DNA of 64,000 bases from Prostheceraeus crozeri. Lineage: Eukaryota > Platyhelminthes > Polycladida > Euryleptidae. Numbering within the stretch: the stretch's first letter is position 1; every line of letters starts with the position of its first letter. The stretch covers positions 1 to 64,000 of the forward strand of contig CAJQUW010004581.1 of the NCBI GenBank assembly GCA_907163375.1, written 5' to 3'. Below the pieces are notes generated by a model. It did no database searches and was not told the DNA's origin. It saw only the letters and a list, made by a program, of their open reading frames with translations. This document shows positions 1 to 12,029 of this stretch, one piece after another. The position numbers were made by a program, and so were the translations under genes.

Positions 1-1118
1 TCCGTGCTTCCCATTGGTGACTTGCACTTTCGCCAGGTAAATCGTGATGCTACTAGTTCGCTTGTTTAAAGTTGACTTTGAGCTTGATGGCCCAATTGCA
101 ACATTCATTCCATGTGGTCATGCGGAGTACTCCTTGCGAAGTTGTAGTTGTGATAATTCCATCAGCATGTGACCAAATGTGACGAAATGGTTCACAGATC
201 CGAATGTGGCGGCCCACCCCTGATATTACCATGCTCCCCCATATGGGTAATTACGCTCCCCATTGACGTGATTGTGATGTTCCAGAGATATGTTGTCCAT
301 ATAATTTAATTGTTTGAGCGCATCGGTTAACAGACAAGACAGGGAAAGACGGACGAGGTGTCTAACTCTGTAATTTTGTCTACCTGAACACTTCACATAA
401 TATCAAGCAATTTGTTCGATGCTCATGGATTCAGCTCTGGTTGAATCTCAGAAATGATTTTTTGTTCACTTGTCGGTTTCATTAATTCATAGTTGCATGT
501 TGACGCATCTCTACCACTGTTTATGTAACAATTCTGACGTCATAATATTTATTTGAAGTTGACGATATCGATGCTGTTCCAGCTACCGTGGACGTTGAAC
601 CCAGTACCTACGCACGGACTGTTTTATCTCAATTCAGCAGCCCAACTCAGTTATTGAATTAGAAAAGTGAAATATCAGGAAACTTACTCCGTCTACCTGG
701 TGAATTGTGCGTGTATTGTTGGCAGCACAAGGTCATGGCATTCGACTTGTCAAAATGTGGTGAGTTCAACTTCTGATACACATACTCGTACACAAGACAG
801 TATAACACAATACATACAGCTGTGATCATGAACTTCGTGGGATGGTTGTCTACACAACAGTGAAAGGCAAAGCAAGTGCTGTAAACTTTCTACAAACCAG
901 ATGAATTTTACACACTCAACGCTTTTGCAGCGGTAGTGAAACTGCACTTCGGAGCTAGAGAAGATCGTTGACGATGAAACAATCGCGGGTGTCAACAACA
1001 AAAATGTGCGGTGGAGTGGAAGAAAAGAAGCACACAGCTCATCCCCCAGGTTTTTAAATTTGTCTAAAATCTGCAAAAACGAATCAATCGTCACCAAACC
1101 CCAGGTAGACGTTCCCGA
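1..1118. other. No gene recognised
   Basis: I see no supported coding exon, RNA gene or clear repeat here. The 135-codon minus-strand frame at 750-1157 matches no family I recognise, is low in information and partly runs into the foldback repeat that follows. Upstream exons of the PhyH-family gene could lie here or outside the window, but none can be identified. Confidence 0.5.
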
Positions 1119-1748
1119 CGTATTCAGTGCCTTCTTCAAAAACCAAGTCCTCTTCAACTATTTTATTGCGAGCTTTCGGGTGAATGCTCCACCCGTCTTA
1201 AGGCACGTAGAGAGAGTGACTGGAAGCTGACGTTAAGCATGGAATACCGATTACAATTCAAAAATCACAGGACACGCTACTGACACTGTCCACGTAATAA
1301 TACACAAGACATTCTACTGACACTTATTTTGATTAATTACTACATAAAATTAAAATGTTAAGGCAATACTACTTAGTAAAGAATTAAAGTAACATGTCAA
1401 AAGACGTAAAATAGGTCAACGTTAAAAAAATTGCATAGAGGAATACACAACAGTCACTGAAACAGAGATATCCAACAATGATCAATCACAAACCCAGAGT
1501 CTCTATTGAAAGTCTTGTTCAAAATATGAATTCCTTCTTTTATTCTTCTTCTTCTCCAATCCTTCTCCATTTCGATCAGCTTAACGTCAGCTTCGAGTCA
1601 CTCTCTGTACGTGCCTGAAGACGGGTGGAGCATTCACCCGAAAGCTTGCAATAAAATAGTTGAAGAGAACTTGGTTTTTGAAGAATTCATCATATTATAA
1701 CTGCTAGTTGTTTTCTGAGAAGAAGGATATGGATGTATTCAGTGCCGT
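1119..1748. repeat. Foldback (inverted-repeat) element
   Basis: About 107 bp at 1132-1238 reappear inverted, with few mismatches, at about 1583-1689. The shared part runs from GGTTTTTGAAGAA-type sequence to CTTAACGTCAGCTTC. The loop of about 340 bp is AT-rich without coding signal. The 12-mer GTATTCAGTGCC occurs directly repeated just outside, at about 1119 and about 1737, which could be a target-site duplication. It is probably a non-autonomous DNA element or foldback MITE; the superfamily is unknown. Confidence 0.6.
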
Positions 1749-1805
1749 GATAAAAAGGGCAAAGGAGTTTAATATATGCATCCCTTAATTGTATAAAAAT
1801 AGAGA

Positions 1806-1893
1806 ATATGGCAAATTTACTAATCGAAAATATTTTCAATTTTTAGTGTCGATGTATTTCGATGTCCCTCGGACAAACATGTTGACGATAAAA
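1806..1893 (+). repeat. Dispersed repeat, copy 1
   Basis: This segment, with TCGAAAATATTTT, TAGTGTCGATG and CATGTTGACGATAAAAAG, recurs in opposite orientation at 6486-6565. The two copies differ at scattered positions. No coding potential is visible. It is an interspersed repeat fragment of unknown family. Confidence 0.5.
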
Positions 1894-2116
1894 AGGCAAA
1901 CAGGATATGAAATTCAAAATCACTGAAATGTCAGAAATGTAAGAAAAATGATGAGAATAGCTATTTTGTTGAGAGAGGAAATATCAACTTTTCCTCCCGC
2001 AGCTGTGTTGTACAGCCTGAGCGCGGGGGATGGACAGATAGCTAAGGAAGGAAACGTTTATTTCCTCTCGAGAGAATGTAGCTTTTCATTTTGTGACTCA
2101 TAGATGTTTATGTAAT

Positions 2117-2243
2117 GGTTAAAGGAGGATTCATTGATATTTACTGAAATAATGAGGTCGATATCTTGTTAAAATTCATGAGGGCTTTTAAGAAGATGTC
2201 GATCGAGATATCTCAGTAAATATCATTGAATCCTCCTTTAACC
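2117..2243. repeat. Hairpin MITE-like repeat
   Basis: GGTTAAAGGAGGATTCA at 2117 returns inverted at the right end (TGAATCCTCCTTTAACC, ending 2243). The arms are about 30 nt with one mismatch, around a loop of about 65 nt. The inner sequences GATATC and GATATCT are also partly symmetrical. The form fits a short MITE, with no coding content. Confidence 0.55.
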
Positions 2244-4429
2244 GTTTTAAACTATGCCACTTTTATCATTATGATTGGCGGGCAAATTAACATGTATAAA
2301 AGGACTATCTATTGAGGCAAGTTTTTCATAGAAATACATATTTCAAAATGCGAAATTGGCAACTCTACTTTCATTCTCTTAGCTAATTAGTTTTATTTCT
2401 ATGCTGACAGGGCAAATTAACAGGGATGGGGATATTACAGAAAATAATGAGATTTCTAAATAGGAAAAATACATTAGAAGATAAAATGGCATAGTTTAAT
2501 GTTCATTATAAAATCCATAGACTTCTAAATTTCTCTGGACAGATAGGTTGAAATCGGCTTCCTACATGATCAGGTCAGAAATCCTAAATAAGAGTACCTT
2601 ACAAATAGACTGTCATCAACCATTATCAAGTTTTAGAGAACGTGTTGCGAGCACAATGCAGAGCACATGTATTTCACCAGCACGTGTTGCCAGCTGCAGA
2701 GTATATTGCAAGCACAGTGTATGTATAGTGGCCAGGAAGCATGTGACTGTATGTTTATGCCTTAGAGTTATGTGCTATATCTCTGCGTGTTGATTTTGCG
2801 ATTTTTCTTCTGACAACTTTCTCAGAACTGAGGCATCTGAGATTTCATGAACAAATCTCTTGCACATGCTGTTGAAAAATGTCATTGAAATTTCGGAATT
2901 CTGCAGTGAGATATTACGAGGAAGTAATCGGAAAAGTCACCAAGAGAAATGATATTCATCGATATTCTGAGCATCGTCCTTTCATTTTTGAAAGAAAGAT
3001 AATATTTTCTAAGATAACCATTCAGTTTGATCTCATAGAATGATGGAATACCCTCCAGTAGAGAATGCATAGTTGAAGCACAGATGCGTTAGGTGGAAAA
3101 GACTTCCCATGATAAATTTCAAAGTTTTGCAGCTTCAGGGATGTCGAACATTGCCAACTCAGTATTTGTGACAAACATTCACCACAAAAATCACATTTCA
3201 ATAAGGAATTGTTTTCATTTCCTTGTCCCTCTCTGTAATGTGACGCATGGACATAAAATAATTTGCACCAGTCATTTGACGTATCCAGCCGAAGCACTTC
3301 TCAAGGTAATTCGACTTTACCTTCTCGAGTCCTTCTCGAGTATTGGTCATTGGTCTCAGAACAGTCTGAATCGCAAGTCGGATCGCTCCATACCTGTTCA
3401 GACATCCTTAGAAGTGGCTGCTCAGGTTGGGGATGCTAATTGTGTCCATCATCATTGGCTTCATGAAAGTAAATGCAAATAAGTATCTCCGTATACTTCA
3501 CTTTTCTGTCCTGTTCCCTTTTCTGTTCCCCTTGATTTCAGGGCATTCTTGGTGTGGGCATCGGTGGCTTCTCTTTTCCGCTCGAAACTGTCCCTTACAA
3601 TGGTCATTGCTATGGGTGGATCTTCCGTCCTTAGACTTCGGCTTCACCAGCAACTTTGTCAGTCTTTCTCAAGGGTAAAATAATTAAATCCGATCTCAAA
3701 TTTCTATCACTGACTAGTCATCCAGAGAGATTATACAAAGTAATCAGATTGACAACTTTGGAAAACTTGTGATAAATGATAAATACATTATGTGCATCAT
3801 GCGCTTGTTGGAATGGATTTCTCTCAGTGATAGATGCGAACATTAGCAGATATTTCGACAGTCAATAATGCGACGACACTGAACGGAAAATTCCAACTTA
3901 TGATCGCAACTTTCAATCCATGATCATTTTGAGATGTCACAAACCCAGATAGAATGGCTTCCTCGTAGATTTTAGACAAAATCGAACTAACAAGATCCTC
4001 TGGATGTGCTTCCATTGCCAGGACATACACTTGAAAATGTGGCCATGCCGGATCGCGGCATTGGAGCTATTTGGAGAAGCATCTAGGCAGAAATTGGAAT
4101 TTTGATGGCACTTTCCATTTCTTCCATTATTCTTCTTTGCTTGCCATGATGATCTATGTCCTTCGTTGTGGCATTGAAGTCAGATTCATGGAATTGAAGG
4201 TTACACAAGACGGAATGTTTACTTGGTATATAATACTTTCTACGAACTCGATGCAGCAACAAATTCGAATTCGAGCAGCGGTATATTTGCTTGGTATTTT
4301 GCATTCGAATGAATCGCATAGGAGGCTCATTTCAAATGGTCATTCATCACTTCGATTAGCTGCAAAATTCTATCTTTTGCAACACGAATGTTGGTTGACT
4401 TGATCATGTAGAAAATCATTTCATTTTGT
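2244..4429. other. No gene recognised
   Basis: Several frames of 60-130 codons occur on both strands (for example 3093-3482, 4071-4403) but they overlap one another and match no family I know. A possible acceptor-bounded hydrophobic stretch near 3540-3660 is interrupted by a stop. I do not call a gene. Confidence 0.45.
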
Positions 4430-4753
4430 TATTTATGAGTGTCATTTGTTGTTGATTTTTGTTTCTGATTGTTACAGCTTCGGCGATCTGTCTTTCCATT
4501 GCGTTGTTATGGTACACCCCGCTTAAGTTCATGTTAAAATTTTGTTTGATTCCTTCATGCTGGGTTTCACAGTGTCTCCATAATACAGATGCTTCTTGTT
4601 TTTCATTCAATTGTTTAACATGTTCATTTCCCCTCTTTTTTTGTATTTCTTGACGTCTCACCACATATATTGCTTTACAATTGTCACATTCCATTTCATA
4701 CGTCACTCCTGATGTCTCACAATTTCCTTTGCCGCTTGACTTACATACTATGT
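4430..4753 (-). repeat. Inverted duplicate of GIY-YIG retroelement 3' part
   Basis: Read on the minus strand, this segment encodes the same GIY-YIG nuclease-like region as the plus-strand copy at 5154-5478, starting at the same TAGTATGTAAGTC boundary and ending near AATAACAAAA. The arms are nearly identical and separated by about 400 bp of upstream element sequence (4754-5153). The reading frame here is continuous for 96 codons except at the YVGETSR motif, where a base loss changes the frame. The head-to-head arrangement resembles the inverted terminal segments often seen in Penelope-like elements. Confidence 0.65.
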
Positions 4754-5524
4754 ATCACAGCAAAACACGTAACAGAAATGGTAAAACGGATACAATTCGC
4801 AGGTTATAATGCTAAATTTACGTCACAAGTTACGAAGTCGGCACTTCATGCATACGATTGCATAATTGAAGATGAAGATAAGAATGTACGACCAGTGTAT
4901 CGACCAAAAACATGGAGATATATTGAGAGGAGAGAAAAGAAAAATAAAAGAAAGAAAAGCTGGCATCAAGAAGAAATTACAAAATTGTTCTCTATTACAG
5001 CAACACCCAATTCGGGTTTGAAAAAAAATGTGAAAAACAAGTTCAGGATAGCGGTTGAAGAATAAAGGTCATCGAAAAAACTGGAACAACGCTTAAATCA
5101 AAATTGCAAAAATCCCATCCTTTTCAGAAAGCTAAATGTGAAAATGAATGTCTAGTATGTAAGTCAAACGGCAAAGGAAATTGTGAGACATCAGGAGTGA
5201 CGTATGAAATGGAATGTGACAATTGTAAAGCAATATATGTGGGTGAGACGTCAAGAAATACAAAAAAAGAGGGGAAATGAACATGTCAAACAATTGAATG
5301 ACAAACAAGAAGCATCTGTATTATGGAGACACTGAAACCCAGCATGAAGGAATCAAACAAAATTTTAACATGAACGTAACCGGGGTGTACCATAACAACG
5401 CAATGGAAAGACAGATCGCCGAAGCTGTAGCAATCAGAAACAAAAATCAACAACAAATGACACTCATAAATAACAAAACTGAATGGAATCAATCGAGATT
5501 GCCTACATTGACATTACAGCATTA
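4754..5524 (+). pseudogene. Retroelement polyprotein C-terminus with GIY-YIG nuclease domain, frameshifted
   Basis: The plus strand encodes the end of a retroelement polyprotein. It has a basic region (RREKKNKRKKSWH), then KVIEKTGTTLKSKLQKSHPF, a CxxC-containing linker (CENECLVCKS), and a GIY-YIG endonuclease-like domain marked by YEMECDNC and AIYVGETSR. A C-terminal tail follows (FNMNVTGVYHN and NKTEWNQSRLPT). The frame changes near 5063, again near 5265 and near 5325, so it is dead. I recognise this tail from retroelements common in cnidarian and other invertebrate genomes. GIY-YIG nucleases are known in Penelope-like elements, but the exact clade is inferred. The reverse-transcriptase part is missing, so the copy is 5'-truncated. 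A GGGCGGTCCGCCGAAATATT tail near 5731 may be its 3' end. Confidence 0.75.
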
Positions 5525-5925
5525 AGACTATGGTATATAATTACATGCTATGGCAGATGTGATGAAAAGGTAGCACATAAAAAGTGCTATGTGCTCATGA
5601 ACGTTTAACTTCTCTGTCTTTGACTTATCTTTAACTTTACCAATGATATTTTGACATTCTTCTTGTTACATGTTACTGAATTTGATTTCAAATCATATAT
5701 ACTGTCCAATACTGTAAAATTGATTGACAAGGGCGGTCCGCCGAAATATTATTTCGTAATAAGAAAAAGATCGTGCGTCGAAAGATTAGTTATTTAATGA
5801 TATCATTCACAAAAAGATATCTTTTCATTCCCACACAGAATGAAAATAGAGTTTAAGGAAGTGTCACGATAACATAGCACAATAAGGCAAAAGTTTCATG
5901 AGTAGGAGATATCTAAATATTACAA
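5525..5925. other. Retroelement 3' tail and unassigned sequence
   Basis: The sequence downstream of the GIY-YIG frame is probably its 3' untranslated region up to the GGCGGTCCGCC hairpin near 5732. The rest is unassigned. No gene is seen. Confidence 0.4.
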
Positions 5926-6049
5926 TAATGCATGATTTTGTAAGGCGTTCTATGTCCACAGGTTAATAAGTTCCACGAAGCAGGTAATTATTTTCCTGCT
6001 TGGAAATTATTAACCTGGTGCAGACTTCTGTGTAAAAGTCATGCATTAT
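5926..6049. repeat. 124-bp hairpin MITE-like repeat
   Basis: Outer ends AATGCATGATTTTGTA and TGTAAAAGTCATGCATT are inverted copies. Inner arms CAGGTTAATAA and TTATTAACCTG, with GAAGCAGG and CCTGCTT, also pair around an AT-rich centre. The whole segment can fold as one imperfect hairpin. No coding content is present. Confidence 0.55.
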
Positions 6050-9000
6050 GACAGATGATGTACAGATTTCTTCAGTCATTAGTTTTCATTATAGCCTTGA
6101 GGTTTCGGCTCTCGGTAATTATAGCAAATAATGACCTCAAATCTATGCATTATCTATTACGTAAGATGGGAAAAGGACTCAAATCTTACAGCCTAGGAAT
6201 GACATTGCTCCAAGCATCACTCAGTAAATTTTACTTTATTGCCACAGTTGTATCTCTTTGTCCATATGACTTTTTTTACACGCCGTTCTTTGTTGTTTTG
6301 TTCTACTGTTTCGATTATTTGTGCATTCCAATTAATTCTATGGTCAGATGTTAGCGAGTGATCAGCAATTTCAGAGTAAGTGTCCATATTGCGTAGTGAC
6401 CTTTGATGTTCCTTTGCTCGCTCATCAGTAGTTCTATTTGTCTCTCCGATATGAGATCAATCACGATTCATATTCTACTTGACTTTTTATCGTGAACATG
6501 TTCCTCCCAAGGACATCCAAATGCATCGACACTAAAAATTAAAAATATTTTCGATCAGTAAAATCTATTTTCATACATCAAAATAAAATGGGCTTTTTCA
6601 ACTCAGATTCCTTACAGTAGCCTTTATATACATTACCACATTTTTTTCATTTTCACTCAAACTGCTTTGCATTTTCACTTGTTCCACTCTTTATTCTAAG
6701 ATAGAAATGATGATGATATCTCAGACTCCATGAGAAATTGACGACAAGTCTGCTAATAGTTTTGTTTGAACACTGAACCAAAGAGTTAAAAAGCATTTAT
6801 TGTTTATCAAGCCAAGATATTTTAACCCATATTAATCGAAGAATATGCGAGTGTCGGTGCAAAGTGTGCAGTAAAGTGGACAACTATGAAATATTTTAAG
6901 ATAAGAGATCGAGAGTGCATGACGCTCGCTCTGTGATGACACAAGCAGCTCTATCGAGAAAAGCACTTCATAACGGTCAATATTTCGACTATAGTGAAAC
7001 TTTTTACGACATCAGGGCCTACGAAGGGTACTAGCGGAATCTCTATTGATGAGGAAACTATTCGGATATGCAGATAGAGCCGTACCTTTATCCAGTAAAG
7101 TACCATTGGAATGTTTACAAATAAGGAAAGGTCACGATTAGGTGGCAAAACGCTGTTCGCTCTGTGTATGTTGTAACATCATTTTAATAGCCAACAGTGA
7201 AACTTAGCGATAATGAATCCTATTGAGATTGCGATTCTATCCAATTTTTTATTACGAGAAATTTAAGACGTTCTAGTTAAATTTTTGGCTGCTCATAAAT
7301 ATGCTATGAATATAAGACCAATTATTCGGAGTCCCGGAGTCCTATCATTTTTGCTGGAGTCGGAGTCGGAGTCCTATCAAATGATAGGACTCCAGACTCC
7401 GGCCTATAACTAGACCCGAAACATAATACATACAAATTATCTATTCTTGTGCATAGCTGTCACTGTCTTGATGTCAACTTTTTCCATCAAACAAAAGTAC
7501 AGAGACAGCAGTGCATACAAAGCTTGTAATAGTTGAGGGAATGAACCGTGATAGTGAAAAAAAGATTTTATTTCACTCGGTGATTTAGTAGAGAAGACAA
7601 GCCTTCCTAGCCTCGATCACACCTACGCACCAAAAGTCACATCAGAGACAAAAATGACAAACTTTATCATGGCAACATATGAAGAAAAAAATGAAATTCA
7701 CAAATCAGCCGAAAGGAAGGCAAGGTTGCGAATATAAGATGCTGCAATTCTTCTCATTACCTGAAAAATTTTCAGAGATAGTTATTTCGTTTCGCGATGT
7801 AGTTTATTTGTTAGAATAATTACATACATCTTTGCACTGTGCACATTTATTGTCGAATCATTGTTCAAACGTTAACATAGAATCATCATCGAAAGTACAA
7901 TATGACATAAGTGTCCCATGTCCTAAGTTTTCCCAATTTGAGCATTATTGAGATGAGTTGAACCGACCAGGGTGCATCAATAGATATCAAAATCATATTT
8001 ATAAAAGACTAAATGTAAACTTTTACAGTAGAAAAATGTCTCACCTGTAATGACAGAATTACAGATCCTGCAAATCGTATCCACAAAGTCGGTTCACCTC
8101 GATGTAGTTAGATAAAGTTGCAAGTGGATCTAGAGGTTGATGCAATTCATTGTAAAGCGAACTGAATAGTTCTCATGTTGAAACTTGCTGTTTCGACAAT
8201 GAAGATAATAGACAAATTTCATTTCAATGTCTATGTTTGCATAGAAATAGCTCTGATTTCACTTGATCTACAGGTTTGACCCTTCAAGAACCTTCAAGAT
8301 TGACAGTGCTATTTCAAGGTGCAGCAGTTGAAAAGAATTTGCATCATTGCCGTTTCAAGTGCACTTTTGCCGGTATGAATGCGTAAATTGTTGCTCCTTA
8401 CCAAATCAGCTGCAGCATTATCGTTTCAAACGCAAAATGAAACCATGAAAGGAGTATAGACGCAGATTTTCTTCCATCAAATGTGCTCTCTTACATTTAA
8501 CTGGGCAAATGGAGGATGAAACCGACTGCTTAACATATTGGTTGGATTCATGCAATAGGACCTACAGAACGGACACGGCACGTCTGAGTCAGCTGCGTTC
8601 GTGTAGATGAAGATTGACCTAAGATGCTGAAGTGAATGACTGAATGACGAATGTGGAGCCTCAGGGTTGAACAGAGCAAAGCTCTGCTCAAAGCTAATTT
8701 ATCAATCATCATTTTTATCTGTCATTCGATTTATAATACCAATTTCTGTTCATCTGCGTCTTTATAAACTTACAACACAGTTGGATGTTAGTTAATCGTT
8801 TATGGTCTTGAAATCAATTCTCCAACAACATTTAATGGAGTTTTCCTCAACAACAAATCCTAGAAAAACGTAAAACATATCGATCATCAGATCCATCGAT
8901 AAAAGTGCATTGACTCCTAACCATGGAAGAATACATGCCAAGACTTCTTGATTGCTATCAAAAAATAGACATTTTAATGTTGTCCACGATACTTGTTGAA

Positions 9001-9189
9001 ACCCTCTCTTGTTAGTTGTTATTTGCCTCTATGTTCATGTCCGCAGCTGCAGATCGCCATTGATTAGGGTGAATTTTTAGGGTGAAGTTTAGGAAGGCAG
9101 ATATGATTTATTCAATTACAGATTTTAGTTTTGATTCTGCCGATTGTTATTTTTCAGTTCAAATCGATGTCTGCATCCTGCATCTAAAT
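6050..9189. other. No gene; second copy of a dispersed repeat and one short palindrome
   Basis: 6486-6565 is the inverted second copy of the repeat at 1806-1893. A perfect 12-bp palindrome (GGAGTCCTATCA at 7368-7379, inverted at 7382-7393, spacer AA) follows short GGAGTC repeats. No supported exon was found. The frames at 6055-6354 and 6951-7148 match nothing I recognise. Confidence 0.5.
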
Positions 9190-9967
9190 CAGGGGTGCGC
9201 AACCTTTTACATTTTTCGGCCGCCATTTCGAAGGCCGAGAGAATCACGGCCGCACTTAATATGTGTGCAAACAACTAGGTCAATAGCCAATCCTCTTTAT
9301 ATTGCACCACTCAAATTAGCTTTCCCTGATGAATGACGCAGTGAAAATCGCATAAAGGCCTACTTCGTAAAGAATGAGTTAGCAAGTTAACCCACATACG
9401 ACCGACGCTCATTTTTGACCCGAAAAGATTCTAAGCTTAGGTGTTATTAGCACTTGAAAAGTTGAAAGCATGTTTTTGTAAAGGCAGCCGAAGGAGAAAA
9501 CACTTTACTAAGCTAGTGTAATAATTCATAAAGGAATCACGAGCCATACAAAATTCATTCATTCATTCATCACAGGCCCGGTGATCTATCAGGCATCCTT
9601 ATTCAGGCCATGGTCTTGAAACTTACGCGCGCGAACAATTCGAGCAAACTTCAATTGTCCCCTTTGTTTCTTTTAGCTGATTACTCTAGCCATGAATGCA
9701 CATGAATGTAACTTCCCTAAAATATTCTATTCATGAGCTATCGAACTGTTTGAACGCCTTCATCGCGCCTGCGGGCGCGCATTTTTCCAAGCAGCACGGG
9801 CATAAAGGTGTTCCACAGTGGTACTATAGTGACGATTGTTTTTCGATTGCCTTGAACTCCAGAAATATTTGCAATATACATGTACAATATTTTTTTTCAT
9901 TTAGGCCTACTTCTAATTGTCACGGCCGCACTTTGCCTCTGCAACGGCCGCAGGTTGCGCACCCCTG
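9190..9967. mobile_element. Non-autonomous hAT-like DNA transposon
   Basis: The terminal inverted repeats CAGGGGTGCGCAACC (9190) and GGTTGCGCACCCCTG (ending 9967) are perfect over 15 bp. Subterminal copies of CGGCCGC occur at both ends, as in many hAT elements. Flanking 8-mers ATCTAAAT and GTCTAGAT agree at 6 of 8 positions, fitting an old 8-bp target duplication. The interior of about 780 bp has no transposase frame, so it is a non-autonomous deletion derivative or MITE. The class is inferred from the TIR start (CAGGGGT), the subterminal motifs and the 8-bp duplication. Confidence 0.75.
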
Positions 9968-10473
9968 GTCTAGATAAATAGGTCAATAATAGTACAATAG
10001 GTCTTATAAGTCGAATTCGATACCTATGAGCGTGATCCTGTATATTCTGTCTCAAATTGAGCTAGAAAGTTATCATTTTCAATAATCAACGTTTACATAA
10101 TGCAACAGAAATATCTTTTATAATATTGTTGAAATGTCTAATTTCGTGCCTAAGTCTGAGCAGGAAGTGAATGTTGTTGTTGACTAACTATAAATAAAGT
10201 GTGCCGGTCCCGTGACGAAAAATTAAAAGCTGCACCGAGCCGAGACCGGGGTTTGGCTAGCTGACCCGGTTCCCACTCGGCTGCCACTCACGGAAGGACA
10301 GATGTTTTATATTGCAGCTGTTTGTATCAGCAATTTGACTGAAGAGGCGAACGGAAGCCGAATTTTAGCAAATTATGAAATGTAATTCTCGCATTTGATA
10401 CAATCCAGAGGGTTTGATGTCTTTTGCAAGCAAGTAAGTGTTCATTCAATGGCATTTTATAAGAGCACAATTT

Positions 10474-10499
10474 CATGTGCTCAGTTTATTGAGCACATG
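10474..10499. repeat. Perfect 10-bp palindrome
   Basis: CATGTGCTCA and TGAGCACATG flank a 6-nt spacer. It would form a small hairpin. No function can be assigned. Confidence 0.4.
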
Positions 10500-10544
10500 A
10501 GTTAGTTCAGATCTATGCACACTGGGAAAGAAGACAATATACTC

Positions 10545-11285
10545 GTTGCATTTCCTCACTGTATTGCAAGACTCAGGCGCTGTTTCAAAAACTTGTTGCC
10601 CGCGCTTCACCCGTGACGTCCGCTATTCTTTTGCCTATTTCCTTGATCATCGTCAGCGCATCCATCCCCAGGCACCAAGTGTTTCTGCTGCAATTGGACT
10701 GAACACGTATGAATGCTGCAGACCTTCATACTTTCTGCGCTTTTTGTCCTCCTATCGTGGAACTAGCTTTCCCCCTTCGAGGCTTGAAATTTGGAGGTTG
10801 CTTGTGGCCAGGATATCGACACATGTGAAGTCCCAGACAAGCTGTCTACCTCTGCTCCAGGGGTTGGAGTTACACCATTCGGCCTCTTCCCGTCATCACG
10901 ACAGAGACCTCGCGGCTCAAGAATAGCAGGCAAGCCGGCAGAAACTAGCGAGTGATCTTCGAATTATGTCGTTGGCCTCAGTATGTCGTGCAGTTCTTCC
11001 TGAGTTAAAGTGGCAACTCAGACCATGCGTGCCATGACTGTCGACGTCCGATCCACACCTGCATATGAAAGGTGCACAAATGTTGGCCCCAAGTCGGAGA
11101 GCTATTGAGATACATAGCTGTTCGTTGTCTGGTTTGAGGCCCAGACTTGGAAGTGGGATAGGGTTTAGCCAATCACCAGCTCCAGGGGATGAAGTAGATA
11201 GGAGTCTGCTTTTTGTCTTGACATTGGATATTGAATTCAGAAGCGCATCAAATTGATTCTTTATCAACGGTAGATAGTTGTTCAA
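10545..11285 (-). pseudogene. Retrotransposon polyprotein C-terminal fragment
   Basis: The minus strand has a 122-codon open part (11285-10917) with the pattern RLGANICAPFICRCGS and GTHGLSC, then RHTEANDIIRRSL. It continues, with stops and shifts, into VWDFTCVDILATSNLQ, KKRRKYEGL and FSPIAAETLGAWG down to about 10545. I recognise this combination (a Cys motif with HGLSC, then DxxATSN and ETxGxWG) as the C-terminal region of retroelement polyproteins common in invertebrate genomes. The reverse transcriptase itself is absent and several stops interrupt the downstream part, so this is a dead 5'-truncated copy. The precise clade is not certain. Confidence 0.7.
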
Positions 11286-11318
11286 TTCTTTTCGTCTTTA
11301 TTCGCTGTTCATCAAGAC

Positions 11319-11569
11319 CAGAGAAATAGATTGTTTATTTGAAGTTGATTTGAATGGAAATTGTCTCTCAAGGTTGCGGCACTGGCCGGGGGAACGAAGT
11401 TAGGGCATGAACTGCAAAGCTTAGAACATCACATGACTGATTCTAGCCCAATGAAACAGGCGTTGACAAGTGCTTCTAAGTGAAAATGCGTGCGATTTTT
11501 GTGTCACTATTGTGTATTGCATGAAGCTCTACTTCCATTCTAGAGGTTTTATTGTTATCTATTTCTATG
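11319..11569. mobile_element. CATAGAAAT-type MITE, copy 1
   Basis: About 250 bp closely resemble 21723-21960 and 51503-51758. Shared blocks include TCGCGGCAC or TTGCGGCAC, CCGGGGGAAC, GGGGCATGAA or AGGGCATGAA, and GTGACTGATTCTA-type sequence. The ends are partly inverted (GAGAAATAG on the left, CTATTTCTATGG on the right). It ends 48 bp before the next coding exon, so it sits in the upstream intron close to the acceptor. No coding content. Confidence 0.65.
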
Positions 11570-11617
11570 GTATACACACAGTTTTCAAAATAGAAACGTA
11601 ATTCAATTCCCTTTCAG

Positions 11618-11699
11618 AATTTCATTTATCCAACAACGCTTTGGAAATGACTGATGAAATTCGCACATGTTACAAAGAAAACGGATTCATTTTAGTAAA
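11618..11699 (+). CDS. PhyH-family dioxygenase, N-terminal coding exon
   Basis: This exon opens after a TTTCAG acceptor and closes at a GTAAGT donor (11700). It starts in phase after one donated base and ends with two bases (AA) that pair with the first G of the exon at 19266 to make Lys. The 27 codons contain ALEMTDEIRTCYKENGFILVK. The pattern (helix, YKENGFILVK) is the usual start of phytanoyl-CoA dioxygenase family proteins, where it forms the N-terminal helix and first strand of the jelly-roll fold. An internal ATG precedes TDEIRT, but the good acceptor suggests an upstream exon with the true start, which I could not find. Confidence comes mainly from the perfect phase join and family pattern. 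Confidence 0.8.
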
Positions 11700-12029
11700 G
11701 TAAGTTATGAATACGATGATATTTTAAAGCACTCTTATCGTATGCATGTGTATCAAGGTCTGCATATGAATTCATCAAGTACATTTTTCCCACGATATGA
11801 ACAATGGGTGCGACAATACTTTGATTTGTAATAGAAAATTATGACCTGAATACCTCCATTTTGGACCTTGCTAAGCAATCACATGGTTCCACAATGACGA
11901 CTCACACATACCTATCATTTTTTGTACTTGGCTGTTTGATTTATATGTTGGCGTATATTGTTGTGCTTAATATTATTGGATTTTAAGGATTTATAAATCC
12001 TTGATGTAAAATTGATGTAATTTTGTCAA

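Noticed and set aside
3427-3678. Possible membrane-protein exons (LIVSIIIGF, and GILGVGIGGF after a TTTCAG)
   Set aside because: The second stretch hits a stop, no phase-matched continuation was found, and no family match comes to mind.
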